Source of the DNA: Lentzea xinjiangensis
GTDB lineage: Bacteria > Actinomycetota > Actinomycetes > Mycobacteriales > Pseudonocardiaceae
DNA: 64,000 nucleotides
Direction: 5' to 3'
Assembly (NCBI RefSeq): GCF_900110955.1
Contig: NZ_FOFR01000004.1
Location: 9,290 to 73,289 of the forward strand
Positions 34,494-43,420 of this stretch are shown here, one piece after another (the stretch's first letter is position 1; each line of letters begins with the position of its first letter). The translations under genes were made by a program, and so were the position numbers. Under the pieces are notes generated by a model, which worked only from the letters and a program-made list of their open reading frames with translations, was not told the DNA's origin and ran no database searches.

Positions 34494-35197
34494 GGCGGGA
34501 AACCCAGAACATCCTGCTGATCCTGCTCGGCGGCGCGTTGCTGAAGATCAGCTTCTCCGGGCTGTACCTCAGGTACGTGCAGAAGGGCCTGCTGCCGCTG
34601 CTGATCGCGGCCGGCGCGATCATGATCGGGCTGGCGCTGTTCGCGATCGTCCGGGACATCCGCCGCGGCCAGGCCGTCGACGACGGTCACGGCCACGGGC
34701 ACGCGCACTCGTCGCGGTCGACGTGGCTGATGCTGCTGCCGGTGATGGCGGTGTTCCTGATCTCGCCGCCGGCCCTGGGCGGCGACGTCGTGAACTCGGC
34801 CGCGGACACGAACCAGACGCAGCGGTCGCGCAACCTGCTGGGCGAGCTGCCCTCCGGCGACGTCATCCCGCTGTCCATGACGGAGTTCGTCACGCGCACG
34901 GCGTGGGACGAGTCCGGGACGCTGGACGGGCGCCGGGTGCGGCTGACCGGCTTCCTGCTGCGCGCCGAGGGTGACACGTTCGTGGCGCGGCTCGCGATCT
35001 CGTGCTGCGCGGCGGACGCGCGGCCGTTGAAGGTGCGGCTCACCGGCGACGTGCCCGCGCTGCCCGACGAGCAGTGGGTCGAGGTCACCGGTCAGGTCGT
35101 GCCGAAGTCGGCGTCGGAGAAGAACTCCTGGGTGCCGAGCTTCACGGTCGAGTCGTTCACCCCGGTGGCGGAGCCGGTCGAGCCCTACGAGTCCTAG
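34490..35197 (+). CDS. TIGR03943 family putative permease subunit
   Basis: 235 residues. Two N-terminal membrane segments, a His-rich loop (HGHGHAHSSR), a third segment, then an extracytoplasmic domain with the paired cysteines SCCAAD. It is the usual partner of the YraQ-type permease. The His cluster may bind Zn2+ or a similar ion. Its 3' end overlaps the convergent Fur gene by 4 bp, which places the permease pair next to zinc regulators. Confidence 0.85.
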   Translation: MRRETQNILLILLGGALLKISFSGLYLRYVQKGLLPLLIAAGAIMIGLALFAIVRDIRRGQAVDDGHGHGHAHSSRSTWLMLLPVMAVFLISPPALGGDVVNSAADTNQTQRSRNLLGELPSGDVIPLSMTEFVTRTAWDESGTLDGRRVRLTGFLLRAEGDTFVARLAISCCAADARPLKVRLTGDVPALPDEQWVEVTGQVVPKSASEKNSWVPSFTVESFTPVAEPVEPYES

Positions 35198-35589
35198 AGG
35201 CCCTTGGCCGTGCAGTCCGCGCACGTCCCGAAGATCTCGACGGTGTGGCTGACCGCGGAGAAGCCGTTCTCGGCGGCGACGCGGTCGGCCCACTTCTCGA
35301 CGGCGGGTCCCTCCACCTCGACCGTGCGGCCGCAGTGGCGGCACACGAGGTGATGGTGGTGGTGGGCCGAACAACGGCGGTAGATGGCCTCGCCCGAGTC
35401 GGTGCGCAGGACGTCGACCTGACCGGCGTCCGCCAGCGACTGGAGCGTGCGGTACACCGTGGTCAGGCCGATGCCCTCGCCACGGCGGCGCAGTTCCTCG
35501 TGCAGTTCCTGGGCGCTGCGGAAGTCGTCGAGCTGGTCGAGCAGGTTCGACACCGCGGTGCGCTGCTTGGTGGACCTCAGTCCGGTCAC
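35194..35589 (-). CDS. zur: Fur-family regulator, probably Zur
   Basis: 131 residues. The winged helix (TTVYRTLQSLADAGQVDVL) is followed by the HHHHHLVCRHCG metal block and a second CxxC (CADC). Structural CxxC pairs are shared by Fur and Zur; the pairing with a Zn-type ArsR and a His-rich transporter argues for Zur. It would repress zinc uptake genes when zinc is plentiful. The start overlaps the ArsR stop (ATGA). Confidence 0.85.
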   Translation of the reverse strand: MTGLRSTKQRTAVSNLLDQLDDFRSAQELHEELRRRGEGIGLTTVYRTLQSLADAGQVDVLRTDSGEAIYRRCSAHHHHHLVCRHCGRTVEVEGPAVEKWADRVAAENGFSAVSHTVEIFGTCADCTAKGL

Positions 35590-35936
35590 AACTTCTCCTC
35601 GACGTGCGTCACAGCGTCCACGACGATGTGCGCCAGGTGTTCGTCTACCAGTCGGTACACGACCTCGCGGCCGTGGCGTTCGCCGTGCACCACGCCCGCC
35701 GACTTGAGCACCCGCAGGTGTTGGCTGATCAGCGGCTGGGCCACGCCCAGGGCCTCCACCAGCTCGTGCACGCAGCGGTCGTGCTCGCGCAGTTGCAGCA
35801 CGATCGCGATGCGGACCGGTGCGGCCAGCGCGCGCAGCAGGTCACCCGCCTCGGCGAGCGTGTGCGCGGAGCGGGGTGGCGCGGGCGCGGGAGCCGCGCG
35901 TTCGGGGGAGTGCTCGCCGTGCAGCTGGACGGTCAT
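35586..35936 (-). CDS. ArsR/SmtB-family zinc-sensing repressor
   Basis: 116 residues. The HTH is ALGVAQPLISQHLRVLKSAGVV. The last helix contains Asp98, His100, His111 and Glu114, an exact D-x-H-x10-H-x2-E alpha5 site as in SmtB/CzrA Zn2+ sensors. It should derepress zinc export when zinc is high, while the coupled Fur gene handles uptake. A small membrane protein gene ends 11 bp upstream on the same strand. Confidence 0.88.
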   Translation of the reverse strand: MTVQLHGEHSPERAAPAPAPPRSAHTLAEAGDLLRALAAPVRIAIVLQLREHDRCVHELVEALGVAQPLISQHLRVLKSAGVVHGERHGREVVYRLVDEHLAHIVVDAVTHVEEKL

Positions 35937-35947
35937 GGCGCCGCACC

Positions 35948-36226
35948 TCACCTGGTAGGGATTTTCACCACCAATTCTACGGTGATGACGACCAGTACCA
36001 GCAGGACCACCACGCGCAATGTGCGTTGAGCTGGGGAAAGCACCTTCCAGGTGGCCGCCAGCAGCACGCCGGCGCCGAGCACGAGCACCCCGAGCAGCAC
36101 CGCGCCGAGGGTGCCGCCGACGAGGACGCCGGTGACGAACAGTCCGAGGACGAGCACGAACGCCACGACCGGGCGCACAGGCGCGAGTGGGCCGTCGCCG
36201 GGCAGGAGAGGGCGCTTGGAGGTCAC
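35948..36226 (-). CDS. Small membrane protein (DUF6703-like)
   Basis: 92 residues with three closely spaced hydrophobic segments (VVAFVLVLGLFVTGVLVG, AVLLGVLVLGAGVLLA, VVVLLVLVVITVELVV). Proteins of this length and layout are conserved in actinobacteria as DUF6703-like. It lies directly upstream of the ArsR and Fur genes on the same strand and could be cotranscribed. The function is unknown. Confidence 0.6.
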   Translation of the reverse strand: MTSKRPLLPGDGPLAPVRPVVAFVLVLGLFVTGVLVGGTLGAVLLGVLVLGAGVLLAATWKVLSPAQRTLRVVVLLVLVVITVELVVKIPTR

Positions 36227-36243
36227 CGTGCCATCCTTGCACC

Positions 36244-36621
36244 GTGCTGCTCGTGTGCCGTTTCCGCGTATCCGACCCCGAGACGTTCACCGCGCGCGTC
36301 GAGCAGGCGTTGACGCTGTTGACGGCTCAGCCCGGCTGCCGTCGCGGCACGCTGGCGCGGTCCACCGACGAGGACGACCGGTGGGTGCTGACGGTCGAGT
36401 TCGACTCCGTGGTGGCTTATCGGCGCGCGATGTCGCCGTTCCCCGTGCGGGAACACGTGATCCCGCTGCTGTCCGAGGCGCTCACCGACGAGCCCGCGAT
36501 GTACGAGCCGACGCTGACCAGCGCCGACGGCCAGGTCGAGGAGCACACGAGCGTGCTCGCCGAGGACGCGTTCACGGTGCGTCTGGGCGAGGCGGCGGGG
36601 CCTGCGACCCCGCGGCGATAG
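36244..36621 (+). CDS. Antibiotic-biosynthesis-monooxygenase-like protein
   Basis: 125 residues from GTG 36244. The short alpha/beta fold (LLVCRFRVSDPETFTARVEQAL, RWVLTVEFDSVVAYRRAM) is that of the ABM dimeric barrel family. Members include heme-degrading and quinone-forming enzymes, but many have no known activity. The gene is divergent from the small membrane gene by 17 bp, and its last 50 bp overlap the convergent TPR gene. Confidence 0.75.
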   Translation: MLLVCRFRVSDPETFTARVEQALTLLTAQPGCRRGTLARSTDEDDRWVLTVEFDSVVAYRRAMSPFPVREHVIPLLSEALTDEPAMYEPTLTSADGQVEEHTSVLAEDAFTVRLGEAAGPATPRR

Positions 36622-37279
36622 CCTCCATCTCCTCGACCCACTCGTCGTGCGAGTCGTGGGGGAGGAACTCGAGCGCCCTGCGCGCGGCCTCGGCGGCCTC
36701 CGCCGTGCGGCCGAGCGCGTGCAGCGTCTTGGCCTTGCCGCTCTCGGCGTACGCCTCCGGCGTCTTCTCGAACGCGTCCAACGCCTCGTCGTAACGGCCG
36801 TTCTCGTAGTAGAACCAGCCGAGGTTGTTGTGCAGCGGCCCGAGCCAGCGGACCAGCTCCGGGTTGGCCACGACCAGTTCGAGGCCCTGCCTCGTCCACT
36901 TCTCCGGGTCGTCGACCAGCGACGCCATGTGCGCGGCGTCGACGGCCAGTGACAGGTCACCCCTGGTCTTGGCCAGCACGAACGCCGCCACGAACAGCGG
37001 TTGGGCCGCTTCGGCGTCACCTGCGGAGCGGTGCAGCCTGCCGCGTTCGAGCAGCGCCCGCACCCGGCCCGTCGAGTCGGGGGCGACGAGCGTCTCCGCC
37101 TCGTCGACCAGGGCGTGGCCCGCGGCGAAGTTCTCCCGCAGGCCCTCGACGCGGGCGAGCTGGGTCAGCACCTCCGCGCGCTCGTCGTCGGTGCCCACCT
37201 CGCCGAGGAACGCGCGGAACCTCGCCTCGGTGCCGTCGAGGTCGGCGAAGTCCCACAGCTCGCGCAGCCGGTCTTCCAT
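36572..37279 (-). CDS. Tetratricopeptide repeat protein
   Basis: 235 residues from ATG 37279. Several TPR-like helix pairs are visible, the clearest being LHNNLGWFYYENGRYDEALDAFEK and ALGRTAEAAEAARRAL. There is no signal or membrane segment, so it is a cytoplasmic scaffold. The much longer open frame into glyS is antisense noise. The start faces glyS across about 80 bp. Confidence 0.8.
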   Translation of the reverse strand: MEDRLRELWDFADLDGTEARFRAFLGEVGTDDERAEVLTQLARVEGLRENFAAGHALVDEAETLVAPDSTGRVRALLERGRLHRSAGDAEAAQPLFVAAFVLAKTRGDLSLAVDAAHMASLVDDPEKWTRQGLELVVANPELVRWLGPLHNNLGWFYYENGRYDEALDAFEKTPEAYAESGKAKTLHALGRTAEAAEAARRALEFLPHDSHDEWVEEMEAIAAGSQAPPPRPDAP

Positions 37280-37306
37280 TGCTGCAGCGTAAGGCTCCGG
37301 TCGCCC

Positions 37307-37335
37307 GTTCGGGGCGCAACGTGACGGGCTAGGCT
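37307..37335 (+). promoter_or_regulatory. Candidate glyS promoter
   Basis: TAGGCT at 37330-37335 is a good -10 element 26 bp before the glyS ATG. The hexamer 17 bp upstream (GTTCGG, 37307-37312) is a poor -35. The leader would be too short for a T-box. Confidence 0.35.
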
Positions 37336-37360
37336 TGGGCCCCCGAATCTGATTCCCCCG

Positions 37361-38758
37361 ATGGAGTTCCCGTTGGCCGCCGATCGTATTGAGACCGTTG
37401 TCAGCCTCTGCAAGCGCAGGGGGTTCGTCTACCCGTGCGGGGAGATCTACGGCGGTACCCGCTCGGCGTGGGACTACGGGCCTCTGGGCGTCGAGCTCAA
37501 GGACAACATCAAGCGCCAGTGGTGGAACTTCATGGTCCGCGGCCGCGAGGACGTCGTGGGCCTGGACTCGTCGGTGATCCTGCCGCGGGACGTGTGGGTG
37601 GCCTCCGGTCACGTCGAGGCGTTCGTCGACCCGCTCGTCGAGTGCGAGTCCTGCCACAAGCGCTTCCGCGCGGACACGCTGTCGGAGGAGTACGCCGAGC
37701 GCACCGGCAAGGAGGTCGCCGAGGGCGACGTCTCGGACGTGCCGTGCCCCAACTGCGGCACCCGCGGCCAGTACACCGAACCGAAGATGTTCAACGGCCT
37801 GCTCAAGACCCACCTCGGCCCGGTCGAGACCGAGGAGGGCCTGCACTACCTGCGCCCGGAGACCGCGCAGGGCATCTTCACGAACTTCCTGAACGTGCAG
37901 ACGACCTCGCGCAAGAAGCCGCCGTTCGGCATCGGCCAGATCGGCAAGTCGTTCCGCAACGAGATCACGCCGGGCAACTTCATCTTCCGCACCCGCGAGT
38001 TCGAGCAGATGGAGATGGAGTTCTTCGTCGAGCCGGGGACCGACGAGGAATGGCACCAGTACTGGATCGACGAGCGCACCCGCTGGTACACGGACCTGGG
38101 CGTGTCGAAGGAGAACCTGCGGCACTACGAGCACCCGCGGGAGAAGCTCTCGCACTACTCGAAGCGCACCGTCGACATCGAGTACCGCTTCCGGTTCGGC
38201 GGCCAGGAGTGGGGTGAGCTCGAGGGCATCGCGAACCGCACCGACTTCGACCTCACCACGCACTCGAACCACTCCGGCGTCGACCTGTCGTACTTCGACC
38301 AGGCCACGAACTCGCGCTACAAGCCGTTCGTCATCGAGCCGGCCGCCGGCGTCGGCCGCCCGATGATGGCGTTCCTGCTGGAGGCCTACACCGAGGACGA
38401 GGCCCCGAACGCCAAGGGCGGCGTGGACAAGCGCGTCGTGCTGAAGCTCGACCGCCGCCTGGCCCCGGTGAAGGTCGCCGTGCTGCCGCTGTCGCGCAAC
38501 GCCGACCTCTCGCCGAAGGCCCGCGACCTCGCGACCGCACTGCGCCGCAACTGGAACGTCGACTTCGACGACGCCGGCGCGATCGGCCGCCGCTACCGCC
38601 GCCAGGACGAGATCGGCACGCCGTTCTGCGTGACGGTCGACTTCGACACGCTCACCGACCTCGCCGTGACGGTGCGGGAACGCGACACGATGTCGCAGGA
38701 GCGCGTGGCGATGGACCAGCTGGAGTCCTACCTCGCGGCGCGGCTGATCGGCTGCTGA
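37361..38758 (+). CDS. glyS: Glycyl-tRNA synthetase (dimeric type)
   Basis: 465 residues of the class II, single-chain type. Motif 2 is in [25 protein letters not shown] and motif 3 in [14 protein letters not shown]. The insert CESCHKRF and CPNC form a zinc site. A C-terminal anticodon-binding domain follows from about residue 365. ATG 37361 is used; TTG 37373 is possible. It is the last core gene before an accessory island. Confidence 0.96.
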   Translation: MEFPLAADRIETVVSLCKRRGFVYPCGEIYGGTRSAWDYGPLGVELKDNIKRQWWNFMVRGREDVVGLDSSVILPRDVWVASGHVEAFVDPLVECESCHKRFRADTLSEEYAERTGKEVAEGDVSDVPCPNCGTRGQYTEPKMFNGLLKTHLGPVETEEGLHYLRPETAQGIFTNFLNVQTTSRKKPPFGIGQIGKSFRNEITPGNFIFRTREFEQMEMEFFVEPGTDEEWHQYWIDERTRWYTDLGVSKENLRHYEHPREKLSHYSKRTVDIEYRFRFGGQEWGELEGIANRTDFDLTTHSNHSGVDLSYFDQATNSRYKPFVIEPAAGVGRPMMAFLLEAYTEDEAPNAKGGVDKRVVLKLDRRLAPVKVAVLPLSRNADLSPKARDLATALRRNWNVDFDDAGAIGRRYRRQDEIGTPFCVTVDFDTLTDLAVTVRERDTMSQERVAMDQLESYLAARLIGC

Positions 38759-38781
38759 CCGCTGCTCCCCGCTCGGCGACG

Positions 38782-39183
38782 GTGCCACCGCAGGCACAGG
38801 GCCTGAACGCCGTAAAGGACGTCGCGAACCAGCCGCGCGCGTCGCTGAACAGCCTGGCCAGCTCGATCGACGCGTTCTGGATCGCGATGGGCGTCGCTTT
38901 CGCCACCTTCGTCGTGTCGGCTGTCGGTGCGATCGCGGCGGCCTGCACGGTCGTCGGCACGCCCGCCGCCATCGCGGGTGGACTCACTGTCGCGATCGGC
39001 ATCGTCGGCGCCACGATCATGGCGCTGGAGTCGCACACCAACACGATCGAGACCGAGCAGAACGCGATCACGCAGAAGATCCACGGCATCGGCCGCGAGT
39101 GGACGATGCCCAACGTCGGCGACATGAGCGATGCCAGCGTCGCCGACGGCGACGGTTCGGACTGGAAAGCCGATGATCGATGA
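38782..39183 (+). CDS. ESX/WXG-like protein, probably N-terminally truncated
   Basis: 133 residues from GTG 38782, with no ribosome site. It starts in a helix typical of the second half of WXG-type proteins, then has a long hydrophobic hairpin (about 33-80, TVVGTPAAIAGGLTVAIG) and a conserved-looking tail (IHGIGREWTMPNVGDMSDASV). No WXG motif or first helix is present, so the front of the gene appears lost at the glyS boundary. It overlaps the next broken gene by ATGA. Confidence 0.55.
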   Translation: MPPQAQGLNAVKDVANQPRASLNSLASSIDAFWIAMGVAFATFVVSAVGAIAAACTVVGTPAAIAGGLTVAIGIVGATIMALESHTNTIETEQNAITQKIHGIGREWTMPNVGDMSDASVADGDGSDWKADDR

Positions 39184-39494
39184 TCATCGGTCAGGGCGCG
39201 GCGTTCTGGGTGGTGCTGTCCGGCCTGAGCCTCACCACTGCGCGGTCCCGCGTCCGGGACGGGTACGTCGACGTGAACGGGGTTCGCCTGGTGCGCCGCC
39301 TGCTCGGGGTGTGGTGGGTGGGGTGATCTTCTGCGGACTGGCCGCCGGGTTCGCCGAGATCTCGGCGTTCAACGTGAAGACGCGGCCGGTTCCGTTCACG
39401 GCGGGGGCGGCGGTGTACCTCGCGGTGGCTGGCGCTCCTCGTGGTGCTGCGCGGCGTCGCGTTCTTCACCGCGCAAGGTGCTGCGGCTCAGCCC
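39180..39494 (+). pseudogene. Frameshifted small membrane protein gene
   Basis: ATG 39180 overlaps the upstream stop and opens MIIGQGAAFWVVLSGLSLTT, but TGA 39324-39326 stops it after 48 codons. The likely continuation GVIFCGLAAGFAEISAF is in another frame from about 39315. A third segment, LALLVVLRGVAFFTAQG, returns to the first frame from about 39430. The three pieces together read as one two- to three-pass membrane protein with two compensating frameshifts. Confidence 0.5.
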
Positions 39495-39604
39495 TTGACG
39501 CCGAGTTCCGCCAGGACGGCCCGCGTGACGGCGTTGATCGGCTCGCGGGCCGTGGCTACCCGACACGGGTCAAGGTGCTCCTCCCGCAGGAAAGGCAGGT
39601 CCAC
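39488..39604 (-). pseudogene. C-terminal gene fragment
   Basis: A coherent 38-residue frame reads VDLPFLREEHLDPCRVAT followed by AREPINAVTRAVLAELGVKG and then TGA (39490-39488). It overlaps the 3' end of the STAND NTPase gene in another frame, so a recombination joint probably lies near 39605. The parent family is not recognised. Confidence 0.35.
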
Positions 39605-41895
39605 CGTCCCGCTACATCAGGTGGCTGCGTCATTGTCAGCCGGGCGATGTCCTGAGCCGCACTCACTCTGACCGTCACCGTGAGGTACCCGATCATGGAA
39701 CCGCAGTAGCCACCGCCGCTGTCGGAGGTCCGTGCCGGAGTCTTTCCGGTGGCTTCCGCGTCGTTACCGATCAGTCTGACTGCATCGCCGCAGACCGTTC
39801 GGTAGAGGTACACGCCAGGCTCGGATTCCACGATGGTCAACTTGTGCCGGCCGTCGGTCCAGGTACCGGCGATCCCGGTCTGTCGAGCACTTGTGATCTT
39901 GGGCTTTTCGGCTTTCGCGACACCGGTCCTTCCCACACCGGCGGTCGCGGTCGGCCGACGGCTGGTGGCCTCCTCGTCCTTGTTCTTGTCGTACGCGATG
40001 AGGGCGACGGCACCGACGATCGCGAGTGTGACGAGGAGCGTGGCCAGTAGCGAGCCGCCCTGCGCGGTGGCTGCCGCCGTTGCCCCGGTGGCGCTGCCGG
40101 GTAGCGCCGGACTTGTCGTGTTGGCGGTCAGGCCGGGGTCGCCGGCGTCCGGTGCGGTGGTGTTGCCGAGCGATTGGGCCGGGCCCGGGCCGGGTGGCAC
40201 CCCGGATTCGGCGAGTTCGGCGAAGTCGGTGCTGGAGTAGCCGGGGTCGGCACTGTCGTGGGTGGTCAGTGCCGAGGGTTCCCGCGTCGTGTGTTCGAGG
40301 TCGGCCATGTGGTCGGCCACGGCCTGGGAGGTGGCGCCCTCGTCGGGGACCGCTTGCGCCGGTGCGTCGATCCGGCCGGGTGGCTGGAGTTCCTGCGGCA
40401 GGAACTGGTGGGCGTCGGACGCGGCGGTCGTGCCCTGGTCGTCGCCGAGGACGTGCCACAGCACGGCCGCCTGTGCCAGCAGGGCCGCCGCCGCGATGCG
40501 CTGACCTGTGACCAGGCAGCGGATGCCTTCCTCGTGGATGAAGTACGCCTCGGCCAGCCGATCGCCCGCACGCCGGGCACCGGCCCAGCCGCGGCCCAGC
40601 GTTCGTCCCCAGGCGTTGAACCGCAGCGAGTGCGCCAACTTCGGCGATGCGGCCCGGCCGAGCGCCACGGTGAGTTCGGGCATCCCGGCGTTCGTCGCGA
40701 GGCCGGCGACCTTCTCGATCGCCCTGCTGTGGGCAGCGACCTGGGCGGGTGTCGTGGACGGATCGGCCGCCCAGCGGGTGAAGTACCGGCACAATCCCTC
40801 GACCGGGATCGCCGCGGGGTCGCGGTGCCGCACGGCCGACGCCACGCCCGGTGCGCACCGGTAGCCGTGTTCGCCTGGCACCATGAGCCCGAGGCCGGTG
40901 AGGCGTTCGCACAGCGAGGCCGGATCCGGTTCGCTTGCCAGGGCGCCGATGTGCTCGGTGGCGAGTTCGGCGTCCTGCAGTGCCGCGAGGAGGTTCAGCG
41001 TGTCCATCGCGGAGTTGTCGAGCTGTTCGAACAACTGCGGCAGCAGGTCCTCGACAGCGCCCGGCGCCGGCAGTGCCGACCGGCCGGATGCCGCCATCCC
41101 GGCCGCGCGCACCAGGAGCAATGGGTTTCCGCCGGACACGTGCCACAGGTCGGCCGCCGTGACCTGTTCCGCGTCGTGCAGCGGCCTGCCGAGGGTCTGG
41201 GTCAGCAGTCGCGTCGCCGTGTCCTGGCCCAGGCCGTCCAGGTGGTGCACGGCGCCATCGCCCAACAGTGTGCTGTCCCGGCAGGCCACGACAAAGGTCG
41301 CGTCGGGTACCAGGTCGGTGAGTTCCCGCAGCTCGTCGATCGTCAGGTCGGCGTCGTCGACGTACACCGTGATCCGCAGACCGGTCAGCATCCCGCGCAG
41401 GTCGGTCCGGGAGGGCGCGTAGCCCCACGTCCGGTAACAGGACTCGAACACCTCCTGCGCGAGATCGGCGACCTGCTTGTGCGTGGCACTGACGAACACC
41501 ACACCGTCGGGTCCGTTCTCAGCCGTGCGCGCCAGGTGCCGCAACAAGATGCTCTTGCCGATCCCGGCCGGCCCACAGAGCTGCACCAGACCACGTCCGG
41601 CGATGGCGGCGGCCAGCGTCGCCGTGTCCGCTTCCCGCCCGAGCGGCTCGCGCGTGGGCCGGGGAAGAACCGAGATCCGATCCCTGCGCACAGGCGCAGG
41701 CCGCTCCCGCGCCACCCTTCCCACCGTGACGGAGGACCCGTGTCGCGCGTCGATCACGAGGTTGTAGTCCCCGGCGACCACCGGTCCGTCGGTGCTCCCG
41801 CCGACCTCGACGTTGTGGCTGATGCCTCGGTGGGTCCGCGCGGGGCCTTGACCGTCCTCGTCCGGTCGTCCGAGGTCTTCATGTGCCCGGCTCAC
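39556..41895 (-). CDS. STAND-type NTPase with membrane anchor and exported C-terminal domain
   Basis: 779 residues from GTG 41895, with GAGGAGG 7 bp ahead. Residues 31-48 carry a VGG-x3-GPVVAG-x2-N motif shared with the next gene upstream. The NTPase core has Walker A GPAGIGKS (108-115), Walker B VYVDDAD and a sensor VVACRDSTLLG. A helical winged-helix/TPR-like region runs to about 550, then a low-complexity linker, one membrane span (about 615-635) and a beta-rich exported domain (AGTWTDGRHKLTIVES) with several cysteines. The last residues may be foreign because of a fragment junction. A sensor or defence ATPase is inferred. Confidence 0.75.
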   Translation of the reverse strand: MSRAHEDLGRPDEDGQGPARTHRGISHNVEVGGSTDGPVVAGDYNLVIDARHGSSVTVGRVARERPAPVRRDRISVLPRPTREPLGREADTATLAAAIAGRGLVQLCGPAGIGKSILLRHLARTAENGPDGVVFVSATHKQVADLAQEVFESCYRTWGYAPSRTDLRGMLTGLRITVYVDDADLTIDELRELTDLVPDATFVVACRDSTLLGDGAVHHLDGLGQDTATRLLTQTLGRPLHDAEQVTAADLWHVSGGNPLLLVRAAGMAASGRSALPAPGAVEDLLPQLFEQLDNSAMDTLNLLAALQDAELATEHIGALASEPDPASLCERLTGLGLMVPGEHGYRCAPGVASAVRHRDPAAIPVEGLCRYFTRWAADPSTTPAQVAAHSRAIEKVAGLATNAGMPELTVALGRAASPKLAHSLRFNAWGRTLGRGWAGARRAGDRLAEAYFIHEEGIRCLVTGQRIAAAALLAQAAVLWHVLGDDQGTTAASDAHQFLPQELQPPGRIDAPAQAVPDEGATSQAVADHMADLEHTTREPSALTTHDSADPGYSSTDFAELAESGVPPGPGPAQSLGNTTAPDAGDPGLTANTTSPALPGSATGATAAATAQGGSLLATLLVTLAIVGAVALIAYDKNKDEEATSRRPTATAGVGRTGVAKAEKPKITSARQTGIAGTWTDGRHKLTIVESEPGVYLYRTVCGDAVRLIGNDAEATGKTPARTSDSGGGYCGSMIGYLTVTVRVSAAQDIARLTMTQPPDVAGRWTCLSCGRSTLTRVG

Positions 41896-41943
41896 GACCA
41901 CCCCTCCTCGTAACGTGAGAAACCTCGGCACCGAAAGGGCCGG

Positions 41944-42651
41944 TCACAACAACCGCCACCAGGCGTCGCACGACGTCTCCTTGACGACCACCGCGAGGTG
42001 CCGGTAGCCGATGGGACCGACCTTGCAGTAGCCCTCGTCCACCACGTGCTTCGCCGCGTCCGACACCACCAGCGCCAGGCACGCGTCGCCGGCCTCCCCG
42101 AGGACGTGCTTCACTTCGGGCGCGTCCACCAGACGTGCCGCGTGCACCAACGGGGTCCCCGACCACTCACCGCCCACCTGGTCGACGTAGCCGACGTGCA
42201 CCGCGGCCCGCAGGTCGATCCGGTAGGCGTCACTGGCCGCCTGGTTGTGCTCCCGCAGCGCCTTGGCGACCCCCTCGACGAAGGTGTCGAGGACGTCGAC
42301 CAACGTGACCGCCTCGGGCATCACCACCTGAAGGCCGTCACCGCGGTCGACCGGCTCGAAGACCTCCTGCGGCACGCCCAGCGCCACGGCCCCCGCCTGG
42401 ACGCACTCCTCCAGCGCTCGACGCATGCGCCGTTGCCCGTCGTTGTTGCGCGAGCTCGACCTCTGCACGTCCGTGGTCACCACGACCCGGTACGCCGCCA
42501 GCAGGTCGGCACGCCGACCCCGTTCGGACGCAACCTCCGGCTCGGGGGTCGCGGTGTTCATGTGGGTGACGTTGCCATTGCCGGCCACTACCGGACCGTG
42601 GGCGTTCCCGCCGATCTTGACGCGCACACCGTGAGATGGCTCGCTCTGCAT
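41944..42651 (-). CDS. Class III nucleotidyl-cyclase-like protein
   Basis: 235 residues; GAGGAG lies 5 bp before ATG 42651. After an N-terminal IGG-x3-GPVVAG-x2-N motif (13-28), a cyclase homology domain runs from about residue 50 to 225. Asp61 (TTDVQ) and Asp105 (RGDG) match the two metal-binding aspartates, and AAVHVGYV and GTPLVHAARLVDAP are the later cyclase blocks. It could make a cyclic nucleotide or only sense nucleotides. It lies 48 bp upstream of the STAND NTPase gene on the same strand. Confidence 0.7.
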   Translation of the reverse strand: MQSEPSHGVRVKIGGNAHGPVVAGNGNVTHMNTATPEPEVASERGRRADLLAAYRVVVTTDVQRSSSRNNDGQRRMRRALEECVQAGAVALGVPQEVFEPVDRGDGLQVVMPEAVTLVDVLDTFVEGVAKALREHNQAASDAYRIDLRAAVHVGYVDQVGGEWSGTPLVHAARLVDAPEVKHVLGEAGDACLALVVSDAAKHVVDEGYCKVGPIGYRHLAVVVKETSCDAWWRLL

Positions 42652-42805
42652 CACGACTCCTCGCCGCCGAATCGCACCGATCCGGTCACCCCCTGGGTGA
42701 TCGCCCGCCTCGCGGGGCGCCCGAAGAAACGCAGTTGTACCGATCAACGGAGGCGCGATCTGCGTCAGTTGACGCACAAGTCACTCGTTCAGCCGCTCAG
42801 CCCAC

Positions 42806-43420
42806 TCAACTGGTCGACGATCGATACGGCGCCGTTCCCTGCGCGTGTCGGCGAGGATGATCAGCAGGCAGCCCGCCGGTCGCCAACCCGCCCGACACCG
42901 GCTTGCTGATTCGTCCAGGAGCACTGCGGCTGCAGCGACCAGCTCGAACCGGCCCATCACTCTGGGCGACGTAGGCGTTCTGCGCGACCGGTATCTGTGC
43001 GGAGTCCGTGCCCTCGTCACGCCAGGCGAGTTCGGCGGACATGGCGTTGCGTTCGGCCGACGCCCGCCAGCCTGCGGGCCAAGCGCAGCGCGGTCCTCCG
43101 CTCACCGATCCATCCGGCGCGGATGGCGGGCCCTGCTTGGCGTGGACGCCGGTGGCGCCGAGCAGGGCGAACGCCTGGTCGAAGCCGTCGGCGGCGGTGG
43201 CCGGGGCGGCGGAGAGCGCGGCTGCGACCGCGCCGCGCACCGGTGATCCGAGGACGTGGTGGTGAAGCCGCACCATGCCGTCGGCGGCCAAGATCGGCTT
43301 CGACAGCGACGCCGAGCGGAACGGCCGGTCGCCCTTTCGGAGACCACCGGGTCGGAGTCGAGGTCCATGAGGGCGAGGCCGACATCGGACGCCCGCCTGC
43401 GGCTGCCGTGCCCGGCACGT
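42806..43420 (-). pseudogene. Decayed coding region of unknown family
   Basis: The 877 bp between 42652 and 43528 hold no intact convincing gene. On the minus strand protein-like pieces occur in two frames: SDVGLALMDLDSDPVVSE (about 43330-43390), then ILAADGMVRLHHHVLGSP from about 43300, continuing open to 42806. Another frame ends LLIILADTRRERRRIDRR (42781). This looks like a frameshifted gene, but no family is recognisable and the call is weak. Confidence 0.3.

Noticed and set aside
37280..37360. T-box leader upstream of glyS
   Set aside because: The -10 is 26 bp before the ATG and there is no T-box sequence, specifier loop or room for one.
42845..43246. 133-codon plus-strand gene in the accessory gap
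   Set aside because: Its composition (Ala, Arg, Gly) is that of a shadow frame, with no ribosome site or recognisable motif.
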